Shown: positions 27,140 to 35,315 of the stretch, in pieces
Position numbering within the stretch: position 1 is the first letter of the stretch
How the letters are laid out: the number at the start of each line of letters is the position of its first letter
DNA from: Deltaproteobacteria bacterium
Lineage (GTDB): Bacteria > Myxococcota_A > Polyangia > Polyangiales > Polyangiaceae
Length of the DNA stretch: 58,654 nt
Direction: 5' to 3'
NCBI GenBank assembly: GCA_003235365.1
Contig: QJWJ01000497.1
Location: 1 to 58,654 of the forward strand
Translations under genes and position numbers: made by a program
Notes under the pieces: generated by a model
What the model was told of the DNA's origin: nothing
What the model saw: the letters and a program-made list of their open reading frames with translations, nothing else
Databases searched by the model: none

Positions 27140-28054
27140 TCAGGCTCCGATGCCGCCCAGGGCCTCGTCGAGGGTCTGGGCGGTGATCAGGCGTTCGGCA
27201 AGGTCTTCGAGTTCTTCGGGCGCGGCCATCTCGAGCCGCCCTTCGATGGAGGCGGAGAGGCTGCCGAACTTGAGAGTCAGTTGCCTTTGGACCGTGTCGA
27301 GCAGTGGCGTGGTTTCTGTGCTGGCTTCGGTGACGCGGGTTTCGAGCAGCCCGAGGCGGGACAAGTAATCCCGGCGCTGGACGACCTCGCGCGCCTGGCC
27401 ACGCCAGTCGCTCAACCAAGCGTGATAGCGACGTGCCAATGCCTGAAACTCCGGATCGTCGATGGGATCGATGGTTGGTGTTGGTGTCGGCGCGGGGACC
27501 TCACTCGTGGCGACGCGGATCGCCTCGCGCAATTCGGCGACGCGTTCTTCGTGCACGATGCGGCGCGTGGCCAACAGCTCCGCGGCTTCACGATCGGCTT
27601 GCCGGGTGGCCTCGCGCGACGGATCTGAGCCATCGCGCAGGGCGTCGACGCGATCGAGGAATGTCTTGACGGCGCCGACGGCTTCGACGTTTCGCCCCGC
27701 GCTCAGACCATCGAAGATGTACTCGAGTTGCTCGGGATAGCTATAGCGGAGCGCGAAACGAGAGCGCGTGAAGTTGGGGCCATCCCACTGATCGAGCACG
27801 GTAACCGCTCGGCTCTGCGCGGCACCGCCGGTCACGGCGCGTGGGGCGGGGACGCCACGTCGGTAACCCAGAACGGACATGTGCAGATCCCAACCTTCCT
27901 CGTGGGCAGCTTCGTCGTAGCCTGCTTCGTCGACCAGAGTGGCGTAAACTCTGGCGTCTTTCGAAACTGTTCCGAGGAACTTGGTGCCGCGATCCAAGTC
28001 TCGCTCAATCGTGCGACGGGACAGTCGTTGCTGTGTTGCGTCAAAGTTTGACAT
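27140..28054 (-). CDS. Protein of unknown function, Asn/Asp-start helical
   Basis: 304 aa from an ATG at 28054, backed by a strong AAGGAGG site 8 nt upstream. It is soluble and helical: charged, Arg/Glu/Ala-rich helices (for example EATRQADREAAELLATRRIV), then a Pro-Thr linker near residue 190 (APTPTPTIDPI) and a second helical domain (ALARRYHAWLSDWRGQ). No signal peptide and no family motif is recognised. It is isolated and convergent with lolD; the upstream spacer has the 21-bp phased repeats, so it may be the target of a dedicated regulator. Function unknown. Confidence 0.8.
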   Translation of the reverse strand: MSNFDATQQRLSRRTIERDLDRGTKFLGTVSKDARVYATLVDEAGYDEAAHEEGWDLHMSVLGYRRGVPAPRAVTGGAAQSRAVTVLDQWDGPNFTRSRFALRYSYPEQLEYIFDGLSAGRNVEAVGAVKTFLDRVDALRDGSDPSREATRQADREAAELLATRRIVHEERVAELREAIRVATSEVPAPTPTPTIDPIDDPEFQALARRYHAWLSDWRGQAREVVQRRDYLSRLGLLETRVTEASTETTPLLDTVQRQLTLKFGSLSASIEGRLEMAAPEELEDLAERLITAQTLDEALGGIGA

Positions 28055-28433
28055 TGGTTTGCCTCCTTCGGCGTCGAAGTATCACGTGTAAGCGCGCCTG
28101 AGAACCGATCAGTGTCGATGGTAGACTGTGTCACCGCGAGTGAACGCCTGGGAGGTGGTGTAAAACATCAAATGATACCCGCGTGATCGCAGTTCAGTCG
28201 CTCGTGATCGCAGTGGTCACACTGTAGATCGCGGTTCGTGCGTCGCGGCAAGTATGCCAGGGGCACGGATGACGCCGCGCGGCGAATGGAACGGGCCGCC
28301 CGGGGCATGGGAGCACCGTTTTCGACGACGGAACAGGCCGCCACGGGGGGCGGAAATGCCCGCCAGGGGTGCCGAACAGGCCGCCAGCACCGTCGCGGAC
28401 GTGTTTCTTTCGTGTCGTAGGACGCTAGAGGCG
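28055..28433. other. Spacer upstream of the 304-aa gene
   Basis: About 380 bp carrying three phased copies of a GATCGC repeat (28183-28235). The rest (28240-28433) is GC-rich with only fortuitous frames. No promoter hexamers are convincing on the minus strand, although the strong ribosome site of the 304-aa gene lies just downstream. Confidence 0.5.
28183..28235. repeat. Three tandem 21-bp-spaced repeats (putative operator)
   Basis: GTGATCGCAGT at 28183-28193 and an identical copy at 28204-28214, then TAGATCGCGGT (8 of 11 matching) at 28225-28235. The exact 21-bp spacing (two helical turns) puts the three sites on one face of DNA, as expected for cooperative protein binding. They lie about 130-180 bp upstream of the 304-aa gene start. 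The binding protein is unknown. Confidence 0.7.
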
Positions 28434-28592
28434 CTAGTTCGCCTGACCCGCGTCGTTGATCGTCCAGCCCAGTTGATTGACGAGCTTGTCGTGAACCTGG
28501 GCCGCCGTCCCCGCACCGTAGCTCGCTGTGCCGGCGCCGAAGCGCATGTTGGATTTGACGTTCTGGCCCCGCGCCGGGACGGACCGCCCCAC
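28434..28592 (-). CDS. Possible 52-aa protein downstream of the Uma2-like gene
   Basis: A GTG-started frame beginning 8 nt after the Uma2 stop, encoding a peptide ending QLGWTINDAGQAN with an earlier MRFGAGTASYGAGTA repeat. It is the tail of a longer frame that upstream is only a shadow of the Uma2 gene. The short Gly/Ala/Ser repeat and natural-looking C-terminus are suggestive, but ribosome-site support is weak and no family is known. It could be chance. Confidence 0.3.
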   Translation of the reverse strand: MGRSVPARGQNVKSNMRFGAGTASYGAGTAAQVHDKLVNQLGWTINDAGQAN

Positions 28593-28600
28593 GTTCGAGT

Positions 28601-29341
28601 TCAGCGCTTGCCGTCGAGGCGCGAGCTGAGCGCCTCGACCTGACGCTCGAGCGCGTCGCGTTGCTCCTCGACACGCTGCAATTCGAGGGTGGTTCGGTCG
28701 AGCTCTCGGGCTCGTTGCTCCGACGCGGTCGGCCAGAACACCGTCGAGTCCTGATCGTCCGCGATGTGCAGTCTTGCGGGCGAGCCGTCGGTGACGGGGT
28801 GCAACCAAGCGGAGAGCAGCGCCGAGTAGGCTGGCCCCGGGCCCGCGTGTTGGCGTTCGAACTTGCCAGCAGAGCTCGACGTCCACACTTGGAGCGGGTG
28901 GGGGCCGCCGTGCATGGGGTGTGCGCTGAGGGTAGGGTCGTACAGCCACAGCTCGTCGACGCCACACGCTGCGCAGCGATCGGGCAGATCGATGTACTGC
29001 TTGTGCGGATGGCGCCCGTCGATGAACTCGACCACGAGTTTCGGTGGCGACTGATCGTCGTGCCACGTGCACAGCGTGCGCACCGTCGCGTGCGGCGCCG
29101 GATCGAGCAGGCACAAATCGGGGATCAGGCCGGGCTTCGGCTCCTGGGCTATCCAACGGATCGGCAAGTCGCGCGCGACTTTGGCGAGCCGCGCCGCGCG
29201 CGAGAGCCAAGCTTCGAGCACGCTTCCCAACAGTTGGACGCCCACGGCATGCGGTGAGCGATAGTCGTCGCGTTGAGTGATCGCCCAGCTGGGCGACCAG
29301 CGCGGGACCGTATACCCGATTGGGAACTCCGAGTTGGGCAT
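28601..29341 (-). CDS. Uma2-family (DUF820) putative endonuclease with coiled-coil tail
   Basis: 246 aa from an ATG at 29341 (MPNSEFPIG); an in-frame start 60 nt upstream is less likely. PDLCLLDPAP, then PKLVVEFIDGRHPHKQ and CGVDELWLYDP match the Uma2/DUF820 fold, a PD-(D/E)XK nuclease-like group, with the V-E-F Glu and the later Lys as likely active residues. The last ~50 residues are an Arg/Glu-rich coiled coil (LQRVEEQRDALERQVEAL). The cellular role of Uma2 proteins is poorly known. It is isolated on the minus strand. Confidence 0.78.
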   Translation of the reverse strand: MPNSEFPIGYTVPRWSPSWAITQRDDYRSPHAVGVQLLGSVLEAWLSRAARLAKVARDLPIRWIAQEPKPGLIPDLCLLDPAPHATVRTLCTWHDDQSPPKLVVEFIDGRHPHKQYIDLPDRCAACGVDELWLYDPTLSAHPMHGGPHPLQVWTSSSAGKFERQHAGPGPAYSALLSAWLHPVTDGSPARLHIADDQDSTVFWPTASEQRARELDRTTLELQRVEEQRDALERQVEALSSRLDGKR

Positions 29342-29785
29342 GGCGGCGCCGAGTCTACGCCAGCCGGCGCCCGTCAACCAACTCCCGCCGTAGCGGTGCA
29401 CCTTCGCTCTTGCAGGATTCGCGCCTTACGGTGTCGTTCGCGGTTCAGCAGTGCTGGATTCGAGACCGTTTTTGTTGCGTCAGCGCTCTGCTGCTCCGGG
29501 AAACAGCTGGTCCGCGTAACCCATGCTGCGCGTGCCGGATGCCCGCTCATCGCACCGTCGACGACGTCCGCGCCGACACCCCGGGGCTGGCGTCGCGGGG
29601 CGACGGTCGACTTTCGATGGAGGCGCCTCGGGTGAACGATCACCCGCGTCCGGAGGAGTTGGGGCGTTTTCGGACCCACGTGATCGGGGACTCGGTCTCC
29701 CCGCGGGCTAATTCGCACGCCGCGGCGGTAAGCCCCGCGTGGTTTTCAGTATGAACATTGATTGGGATTGACGTTTCGTGGTTCT
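29342..29785. other. Divergent spacer before the cysteine-rich lipoprotein gene
   Basis: 444 bp. Frames in it (for example 29320-29754 plus) look random in composition. AT-richer sequence near 29745-29785 (CATTGATTGGGATTGACG) probably holds the promoter of the plus-strand gene, but I cannot assign hexamers. No RNA gene or repeat seen. Confidence 0.45.
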
Positions 29786-31876
29786 ATGATTCTGATGTCC
29801 GCAATGAAGACCTTGTCGGGGTTTCCCTTGCTATCCAGGGGGTGGTTGTTGATTGCTGGTATGTTGGCCTCGGGTCAGCTGACTGCGTGCCTCGGTGGCA
29901 ATGGGGAGGGCTCGACTAGCGCAGGACAGAAGGGCGACGACAGGGCCAGTGACAACGACGACGAGGGAGGCAACGGGGGAAAGGATACGTTGAAGGGGGA
30001 TACAGGGAACGGATTGGGTGGCACCAACGGTTTCGGTTCGCTCTATGCCAGTTGCACGAGTGCCGAGGATTGTGACGACGGGATTGAGTGTACCGAGGAC
30101 GTCTGTGAAGAAGTGACCACGATCGGTGACGAGATCGAGGTTTCGGGAGTGTGCTATTCGTACGCGCGCGAGGGCGCGTGCCCCGTGGGTCAATTCTGTC
30201 TCGAATTCAGCGGCTGTGTCGACACGCGCGCTTGCTCCCGCGATGAAGAGTGCGAAGACGACGACGGTTGTACCGTGGACGAGGAGTGTAACTCCAGCGA
30301 CGGAACCTGCCGCTACAGGTTGCTCGATGCGGACGGCGATCTCGAACCGCCCCCGATTTGTGGGGGGCACGACTGTGACGATGATGACTGGCGGATCCGT
30401 CCCGGGGAGGTCGACGAGTGCGACTTCGAAGATAACGACTGTGATGGTGAGGTGGACGAGGACGTAGATACGCAGACTGATCCACTCAACTGCGGCGAGT
30501 GTTGGGTGGAATGCGAGAGTGGGATCTGTGAGGATGGTGAATGCGCTCCCTGCGGTCAGCTCGGCGACCCGTGCTGCTGGGAGTACGCCTGTCGTGAGGG
30601 CGCGTGTGATGGTCAGCGGTGTGTCGACCGCACCTGTGGTGATCCCGTGGAGGTACCGGACACTCCGGTGTGCAGTGCGTCGATAGCCGTTTGCGCCCAG
30701 CAAGTGTGCGACTGGGAGTACGGCTGCGTCGAGAGTACGTGCGACCCCTACGGGGACGAGGACGGTTGTGCTGCGTGTGCCCTGGACGGGGCAAGCGCGA
30801 TCTGCGCCGAGCAGAACGGCTGTGAGCAGCAAGCGAATGCGCTGCGTTGCTGCTACCAGGACAACTGCCCTGACTTGGATATGGACATAGCGAGCCTCGG
30901 TTGTAGTGGATGCTACGGGGCGCAGAACGAGTACCTGCAGTGTGTCGATGCGACGAACTGCTACGTGCGAGAAGTCGTTCGTGAGTGCTTCCCGCGAGTG
31001 GAAGGGGGAGAGGCCGACGAGCAACAGCCCGGGACGACGCCGGCTGCGTCGCAACCTGGAGTGACGCCCGACCTGCCGACGATGCCCAGTTCTCCGGCCT
31101 CACCTTCGGGTGTCGTCCCCCAGCCGGCTGCACCCGACGCGACGAATCCCGTGTCGGGGTCGGCCGCGCTCGGCGCGACGTGTACCACCGACGCGCAGTG
31201 TGGCACGGGGTTGACGTGTGTGACGCCGAACGAGCGGATTCTCGATATCGGCTTCGTACCATCAGGCCTGTGTACGAAGCCTTGCACGACCCGGTCGGAT
31301 TGCCTCGTCGACGGGGGCTCCCACCACTGCCTCACCGAGAACGGTACGGGGTATTGCTTCGAACAGTGTCCGCATGGGACTGACAGCGAGACCAAGTGCC
31401 ATGGCAGAGCGGACATGGCTTGTTCCGCGTCGGACGTTTGCCTGCCGACTTGCCGCAACGACGCCGACTGTGATGGCCGCTTCTGCGATTTGAGTGTGGG
31501 CTTCTGCCAGGACCAACCTTCGGCCGCCACCGGCGGGATTGGGGACGCGTGTGTCGTGGCAGATACCCAGACGTGCAAGGGCTACTGCCTCGGGAATGAG
31601 ACGTCCGGGATCTGCACGGGACGGTGTGCGGTGGGCGGCGCCGCGTGCGGTAGCAGTGGCTGGCCTCCGTCTGGTGGCGATGCCATGTGCATGATCGGGC
31701 AGAGCTTCCACGTCGGTGACGAAGGTGTCTGCGGCATCGGGTGCTTCACTAGCGCCGACTGCGAGGACCCGGCGATGGCATGCGGCATACTCGCTGCAGC
31801 TGAAGTTGCCGTTCACGGCGTGCCGGGTATGTGTTGGTTCGCTGAGTCGCTGCCGGAAGACGAGATCCTGCCCTAA
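29786..31876 (+). CDS. Cysteine-rich lipoprotein with MopE-like metal-binding motif
   Basis: About 696 aa from the ATG at 29786; ATGs at 29795 and 29804 are alternatives. The hydrophobic leader ends in the lipobox LTAC, so the protein should be lipidated. A Gly/Asp-rich linker follows. The body is very rich in Cys, with repeated short pairs (CTSAEDCDDGIECTEDVC) and one Asp/Cys motif around residue 220 (GHDCDDDDW then NDCDGEVDED) typical of the putative metal-binding MopE repeat. A Ser/Pro linker separates it from a C-terminal Cys-rich part. Dickkopf-like disulfide knots are likely. Surface location and role are inferred. Confidence 0.82.
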   Translation: MILMSAMKTLSGFPLLSRGWLLIAGMLASGQLTACLGGNGEGSTSAGQKGDDRASDNDDEGGNGGKDTLKGDTGNGLGGTNGFGSLYASCTSAEDCDDGIECTEDVCEEVTTIGDEIEVSGVCYSYAREGACPVGQFCLEFSGCVDTRACSRDEECEDDDGCTVDEECNSSDGTCRYRLLDADGDLEPPPICGGHDCDDDDWRIRPGEVDECDFEDNDCDGEVDEDVDTQTDPLNCGECWVECESGICEDGECAPCGQLGDPCCWEYACREGACDGQRCVDRTCGDPVEVPDTPVCSASIAVCAQQVCDWEYGCVESTCDPYGDEDGCAACALDGASAICAEQNGCEQQANALRCCYQDNCPDLDMDIASLGCSGCYGAQNEYLQCVDATNCYVREVVRECFPRVEGGEADEQQPGTTPAASQPGVTPDLPTMPSSPASPSGVVPQPAAPDATNPVSGSAALGATCTTDAQCGTGLTCVTPNERILDIGFVPSGLCTKPCTTRSDCLVDGGSHHCLTENGTGYCFEQCPHGTDSETKCHGRADMACSASDVCLPTCRNDADCDGRFCDLSVGFCQDQPSAATGGIGDACVVADTQTCKGYCLGNETSGICTGRCAVGGAACGSSGWPPSGGDAMCMIGQSFHVGDEGVCGIGCFTSADCEDPAMACGILAAAEVAVHGVPGMCWFAESLPEDEILP

Positions 31877-31918
31877 ACTCGCTACCGAAGAGCCAGCGGT
31901 GTACCGGAGCCCGGGAAC

Positions 31919-33472
31919 TCAACGAACTCGGGGAGGCGTTGGCACCAGCGGATCCCCCGCGTCTTCGGGCGGCGGCTCCTGAGGAGGCGGCTCTTTGGGG
32001 GGCTTCGGTGGCTGCTTCATCGTCTTGCAGCCGAAGATGATCTCCACTTCGGAGCTTTGATCGGCCTGTGCCCGAGCGCAGGTGTTGGAACACAGCTGCA
32101 CGCTGTCGCCAGCGTAAGTCCAGCCTTCTTCACATTCTGGATCGGCGGTGTACAGCAGATCTTCGGGGCCGTCAGTGCTGTTGAACTGAACGTTGACCCT
32201 GCCCCGGTCCACTTCTCTTCCGCTGGGCGGCTCGGGGATGGCGTAGTCGCAGGAGAGCGCTCGGCGTGTCACCTGTGTGAGTGCGTCAGCAAGAGCGGCC
32301 GCAAAGTCACCCTGAGCCGTCATGTCGAAGTGGCAGTAGTTGGGACCGTCGTGCGAGCAGCCGGGCTGAGCCGTGCCTCCTGCCTCGGCCATTTGCGAGA
32401 GCGTCGTGCGCGCGGATTCGCTGCCGGGCGAACCCAGGACGAACGTCGCGATACGCTGAGTGAGAGCGAAGCCAGCGGCTTCGACCAGGGCAGGGCCGAC
32501 GCCCTGTCCCGTCGGCAGCGCGCAGGCAGCGCCTGGAGCCCCCGGGGAGCCGTCGGTGATCAAGACGATGAAACGGCTCAGCGGTACCGGTTCGGCGGGG
32601 GTGAAAGCGGTCAACGTGTCGAAGGCCGATGAATACGCCTCGTAGGTGGGGGTTCCGCCGCTTGCCGCGAGCGAGAGCAGTGCGTTGCTCAGGTTGACAC
32701 GCTGCGTTGATACCAGGTCACCCAGCGGTCCTAGGGGGACCAGAGAGGTGCCCTCCTGACACCCGCCAACCCCCGCGCTGGTGACGGTCGTTGCGATCGG
32801 CGCTGATGTAACGGGCGTCGTTGGCGCGATCGGCGCTGCCGTCACGACCGGCGCTGGAGTTACCGTGGCGGTGGGCGCTGGCGTGACGGGTGTGGTGGTG
32901 GTCGTCGTCGGTGTTGGGCTTGGAGTAACGGGTGTGACGACGGTCACGCTTGATGAGGGATAGTGCATCAAACCGACCAGAACCCCTGGGGGCATCGATT
33001 CGATGGCGCCGGTCAGAGCGGTCTGAGTCGTGGTGAGTTTCGCGCCAGACATCGAGCCGCTGGTATCGATGAGTAGCTGCAGAGCGGCCTTGACGGCGCT
33101 GCTTTTCGCCCCTTCACTGATGCAGTTGGCGGCGTCCTCTTCCACGCTGCTCGCGTCGAAGGTCTGTACGGCGCTAGCGTCGAGGATTTCTTGCACCACC
33201 GGCTTCGCCGGAGTTGCTTTGCGCGGCTTGGGCGTTTCCTGCGGTTCGATCAGCAGCGGATCTTCGACGGCTGTGTCGTCGGTCGCCGGTTTTGCGGGCT
33301 GTTGTTCCGCAGCGCTCGCAGAAGCGTCGATAGTGGACAGTTGTGTCGTCGGCGACGGGGTCTGTTGGGGTAACGGCTGTTGGTCCGTTTGCTTGCTCGA
33401 GCAAGCGCCTGCCAACAGCGTCAACCAGAGGAAACCCGCCGTCCGTGACGTTTCTTTGATACCGCAGCTCAC
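31919..33472 (-). CDS. VWA-domain lipoprotein with Thr/Pro insert
   Basis: 517 aa from a GTG at 33472; longer in-frame starts upstream look non-coding. The leader ends at the lipobox LAGAC. A Pro/Gln/Ser linker is followed by a von Willebrand A domain with MIDAS motif LLIDTSGSMSG and a later VLITDGSPG. Inside the domain, just after LMHYPSS, sits a long Thr/Pro/Val/Ala low-complexity stretch (nucleotides 32777-32960) of alternating TP units, an unusual insertion site. The C-terminus has four or more Cys and ends in a Pro/Glu/Lys-rich tail. VWA domains bind proteins through metal. It is convergent with the upstream lipoprotein gene. Confidence 0.85.
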   Translation of the reverse strand: MSCGIKETSRTAGFLWLTLLAGACSSKQTDQQPLPQQTPSPTTQLSTIDASASAAEQQPAKPATDDTAVEDPLLIEPQETPKPRKATPAKPVVQEILDASAVQTFDASSVEEDAANCISEGAKSSAVKAALQLLIDTSGSMSGAKLTTTQTALTGAIESMPPGVLVGLMHYPSSSVTVVTPVTPSPTPTTTTTTPVTPAPTATVTPAPVVTAAPIAPTTPVTSAPIATTVTSAGVGGCQEGTSLVPLGPLGDLVSTQRVNLSNALLSLAASGGTPTYEAYSSAFDTLTAFTPAEPVPLSRFIVLITDGSPGAPGAACALPTGQGVGPALVEAAGFALTQRIATFVLGSPGSESARTTLSQMAEAGGTAQPGCSHDGPNYCHFDMTAQGDFAAALADALTQVTRRALSCDYAIPEPPSGREVDRGRVNVQFNSTDGPEDLLYTADPECEEGWTYAGDSVQLCSNTCARAQADQSSEVEIIFGCKTMKQPPKPPKEPPPQEPPPEDAGDPLVPTPPRVR

Positions 33473-33988
33473 CGGCGCCAGGATAACCCTGCCATGCGGT
33501 CCGAGCAACCACTGGCAAGAACGGCTGTACCAGCCTGAACAGCTGCGGGAGCGAGTTCTCAATGGTGTTTCACCACGGCCAGCACTCGAGATCCTCGAAA
33601 ATCCGAGGGCGTGCCCCCGGTTGCGGGGAATCTCATTCCGCTGCGCCCCGAAGACTACGCCTCCCGTGTCTCGCTGAGCGCCCCTACCAGCAAGCCGCTC
33701 ACCGGGATCGCGAGGGCCCAAGCCTCTGGATTTACAGTCGCGCGGGGCAGACAATCCGTCACGCTACGCGACAACGGCGTCGCCCCCCGCGCCGCGGGGC
33801 CGTCGCGAGGTACCGGCGGGAAGAAACGCCGGGCTCGGCGCGTACCTGTAAACTTCTGGGAATCAGGGCCAGTTTGATTGACACTGGGTGACTTTCGTGA
33901 AACCACCAATCGATGACGGTGGGAGAGCCGTCAAGAAGTTCGTTTTCGGAGTTCGGCGCGGTCAGTGGAAGGTATGAACGGAGTTGCA
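33473..33988. other. Divergent spacer between VWA and cysteine-rich lipoprotein genes
   Basis: 516 bp. It carries a tight GC-rich palindrome (33785-33799, CCCCGCG-C-CGCGGGG) and a TTGACA hexamer at about 33879, which could be the -35 of the plus-strand gene although no -10 is clear. An 88-codon plus frame (33611-33877) and an 84-codon minus frame are not supported by ribosome sites or recognisable sequence. Confidence 0.45.
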
Positions 33989-35245
33989 ATGAACATCGCC
34001 CGCCGCGCGGCACCCCTCGTAGCTACGTTCTGGATCGCCGCCGGCTGCGCGCAAGATGCGCAGGACGGTTCGAATATCGGTCCCGCAGCGACGACTTCCA
34101 CGGATGTGGATGACCGTCCGAGCCCCGCGCAGGGCGGGCCCGGCGCGACCGACGAGGACCCCGAACTCGCGGCGTGGAAATGGAGCTTTGCCGAACTCGA
34201 CTTCGGCGGCGCGGGGACTGCTGGTCTCGGCGAGTCCTGTGCTTCGAGCTCGGATTGTCGAGCCGATCTCGGTTTGGCCTGCGTCGGTCAGCAGTGCGTA
34301 GCCAGTTCCGACCCGACGGAGCCGATGAGCGGAGGGGTCGACGCCCCGCCCCGGCGCCGCGGCGGAGCGGGGGAGTCTTGCGAGTCACGCCGGGACTGCG
34401 AGGCCGGGTTGGTTTGTATCCTGGACGTGTGCGCGCTTGGCGATGACGTGTCCATGTCCGAGTCCGACGGCGGAACGGTGCCGGCGCGGCTTGGCGTCGT
34501 CGGCGAGTCGTGCCTGGCCCACGACGATTGTTCGGATGGTCTGGCCTGCATGAACCAGCGTTGCCTCCCCGCGGATAGCGGATTGGAGCCGAGCGGCAAG
34601 GATTGTGCGGTCATCGAGTGCCGGGAGCCGATCGATTGCTGTCCAACGGACATCAGCAATTGTGCCGCGTTGCAGACTGCCTGTGAGGCAGCAGAGCCGA
34701 CGTCCTTGTTGTGCCGTCGGTTCGAGGCGACGTGCCTGTGCGACGGAAGCAACTACGGGTGCGAACAAGGCCGCTGCGAATCGCTCTTCAGCTGCAGTGA
34801 GCTGGTGCTCTGCCCTGGCCTGATGGTGTGTGACGAGGGAACGTGTGTTCGTTGCGTGTCCGATACGGATTGTCCCGGCGGAGCAAAGTGCAGCAACCAC
34901 CAGTGCGCTCAGGCTTGCGAGAAAGACGGCGAGTGCGCCCGCTTTCACCAATGTCTGGAAGGGGCTTGTGTCGACGTGGGATGCCAGACGGACCGAGAAT
35001 GTAAGGTCTTCCTGCAGAATCAGCAGGCGCTCTGTCAAGACGGCACGTGTTTTGCCGTGTGTTCTTCAGATCTCAACTGCGGCGCCGCGGAGGGGTCCAA
35101 CCTGGTTTGCCATCAGGGCACCTGCGTCGATGCCGGTTGTGAAACGGATGAAGAGTGTCGGCTTCGCGAAGCCGGCGTGTTCGGGGGGATGACGCCGCAG
35201 AACGTCCCCGCAATTACCGTGGAGTGTCGAGAGCCCGCCGAGTAG
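33989..35245 (+). CDS. Cysteine-rich lipoprotein, tandem paralogue 1
   Basis: 418 aa from the ATG at 33989, with GGAG about 6 nt upstream. The signal peptide ends at lipobox IAAGC. After a linker come three GESC-x-DC-x-LAC repeats (Dickkopf N-terminal-like), one 49-residue module (ECREPIDCCP ... CDGSNYGC) at 34616-34762, and a string of smaller Cys pairs ending GCQTDRECKVF and GCETDEECRL. It is probably surface or periplasmic, with multiple disulfides. It is followed 70 nt later by a closely similar gene. Function unknown; a structural or adhesive role is plausible. Confidence 0.85.
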   Translation: MNIARRAAPLVATFWIAAGCAQDAQDGSNIGPAATTSTDVDDRPSPAQGGPGATDEDPELAAWKWSFAELDFGGAGTAGLGESCASSSDCRADLGLACVGQQCVASSDPTEPMSGGVDAPPRRRGGAGESCESRRDCEAGLVCILDVCALGDDVSMSESDGGTVPARLGVVGESCLAHDDCSDGLACMNQRCLPADSGLEPSGKDCAVIECREPIDCCPTDISNCAALQTACEAAEPTSLLCRRFEATCLCDGSNYGCEQGRCESLFSCSELVLCPGLMVCDEGTCVRCVSDTDCPGGAKCSNHQCAQACEKDGECARFHQCLEGACVDVGCQTDRECKVFLQNQQALCQDGTCFAVCSSDLNCGAAEGSNLVCHQGTCVDAGCETDEECRLREAGVFGGMTPQNVPAITVECREPAE

Positions 35246-35315
35246 TCCCCAACAGTCGTCCGCAGCAAAGGTTCGACGCTTGCAGTTCAACGAGGAAAGT
35301 AACCGAGGTACGCCA

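Noticed and set aside
28434..29210. 258-codon minus-strand frame overlapping the Uma2 gene
   Set aside because: Upstream part is the alternative frame of Uma2; only the last ~52 codons outside it were kept, at low confidence.
29831..31054. 407-codon minus-strand frame
   Set aside because: Antisense to the cysteine-rich lipoprotein, whose lipobox and Cys repeats are clear on the plus strand.
32777..32960. Thr/Pro tract considered as a CRISPR-like or tandem DNA repeat
   Set aside because: No regular repeat-spacer unit; it is in-frame low-complexity coding sequence of the VWA protein.
33611..33877. 88-codon plus-strand frame in the lipoprotein spacer
   Set aside because: No ribosome site, no recognisable family, and GC-rich palindromic sequence makes long chance frames likely.
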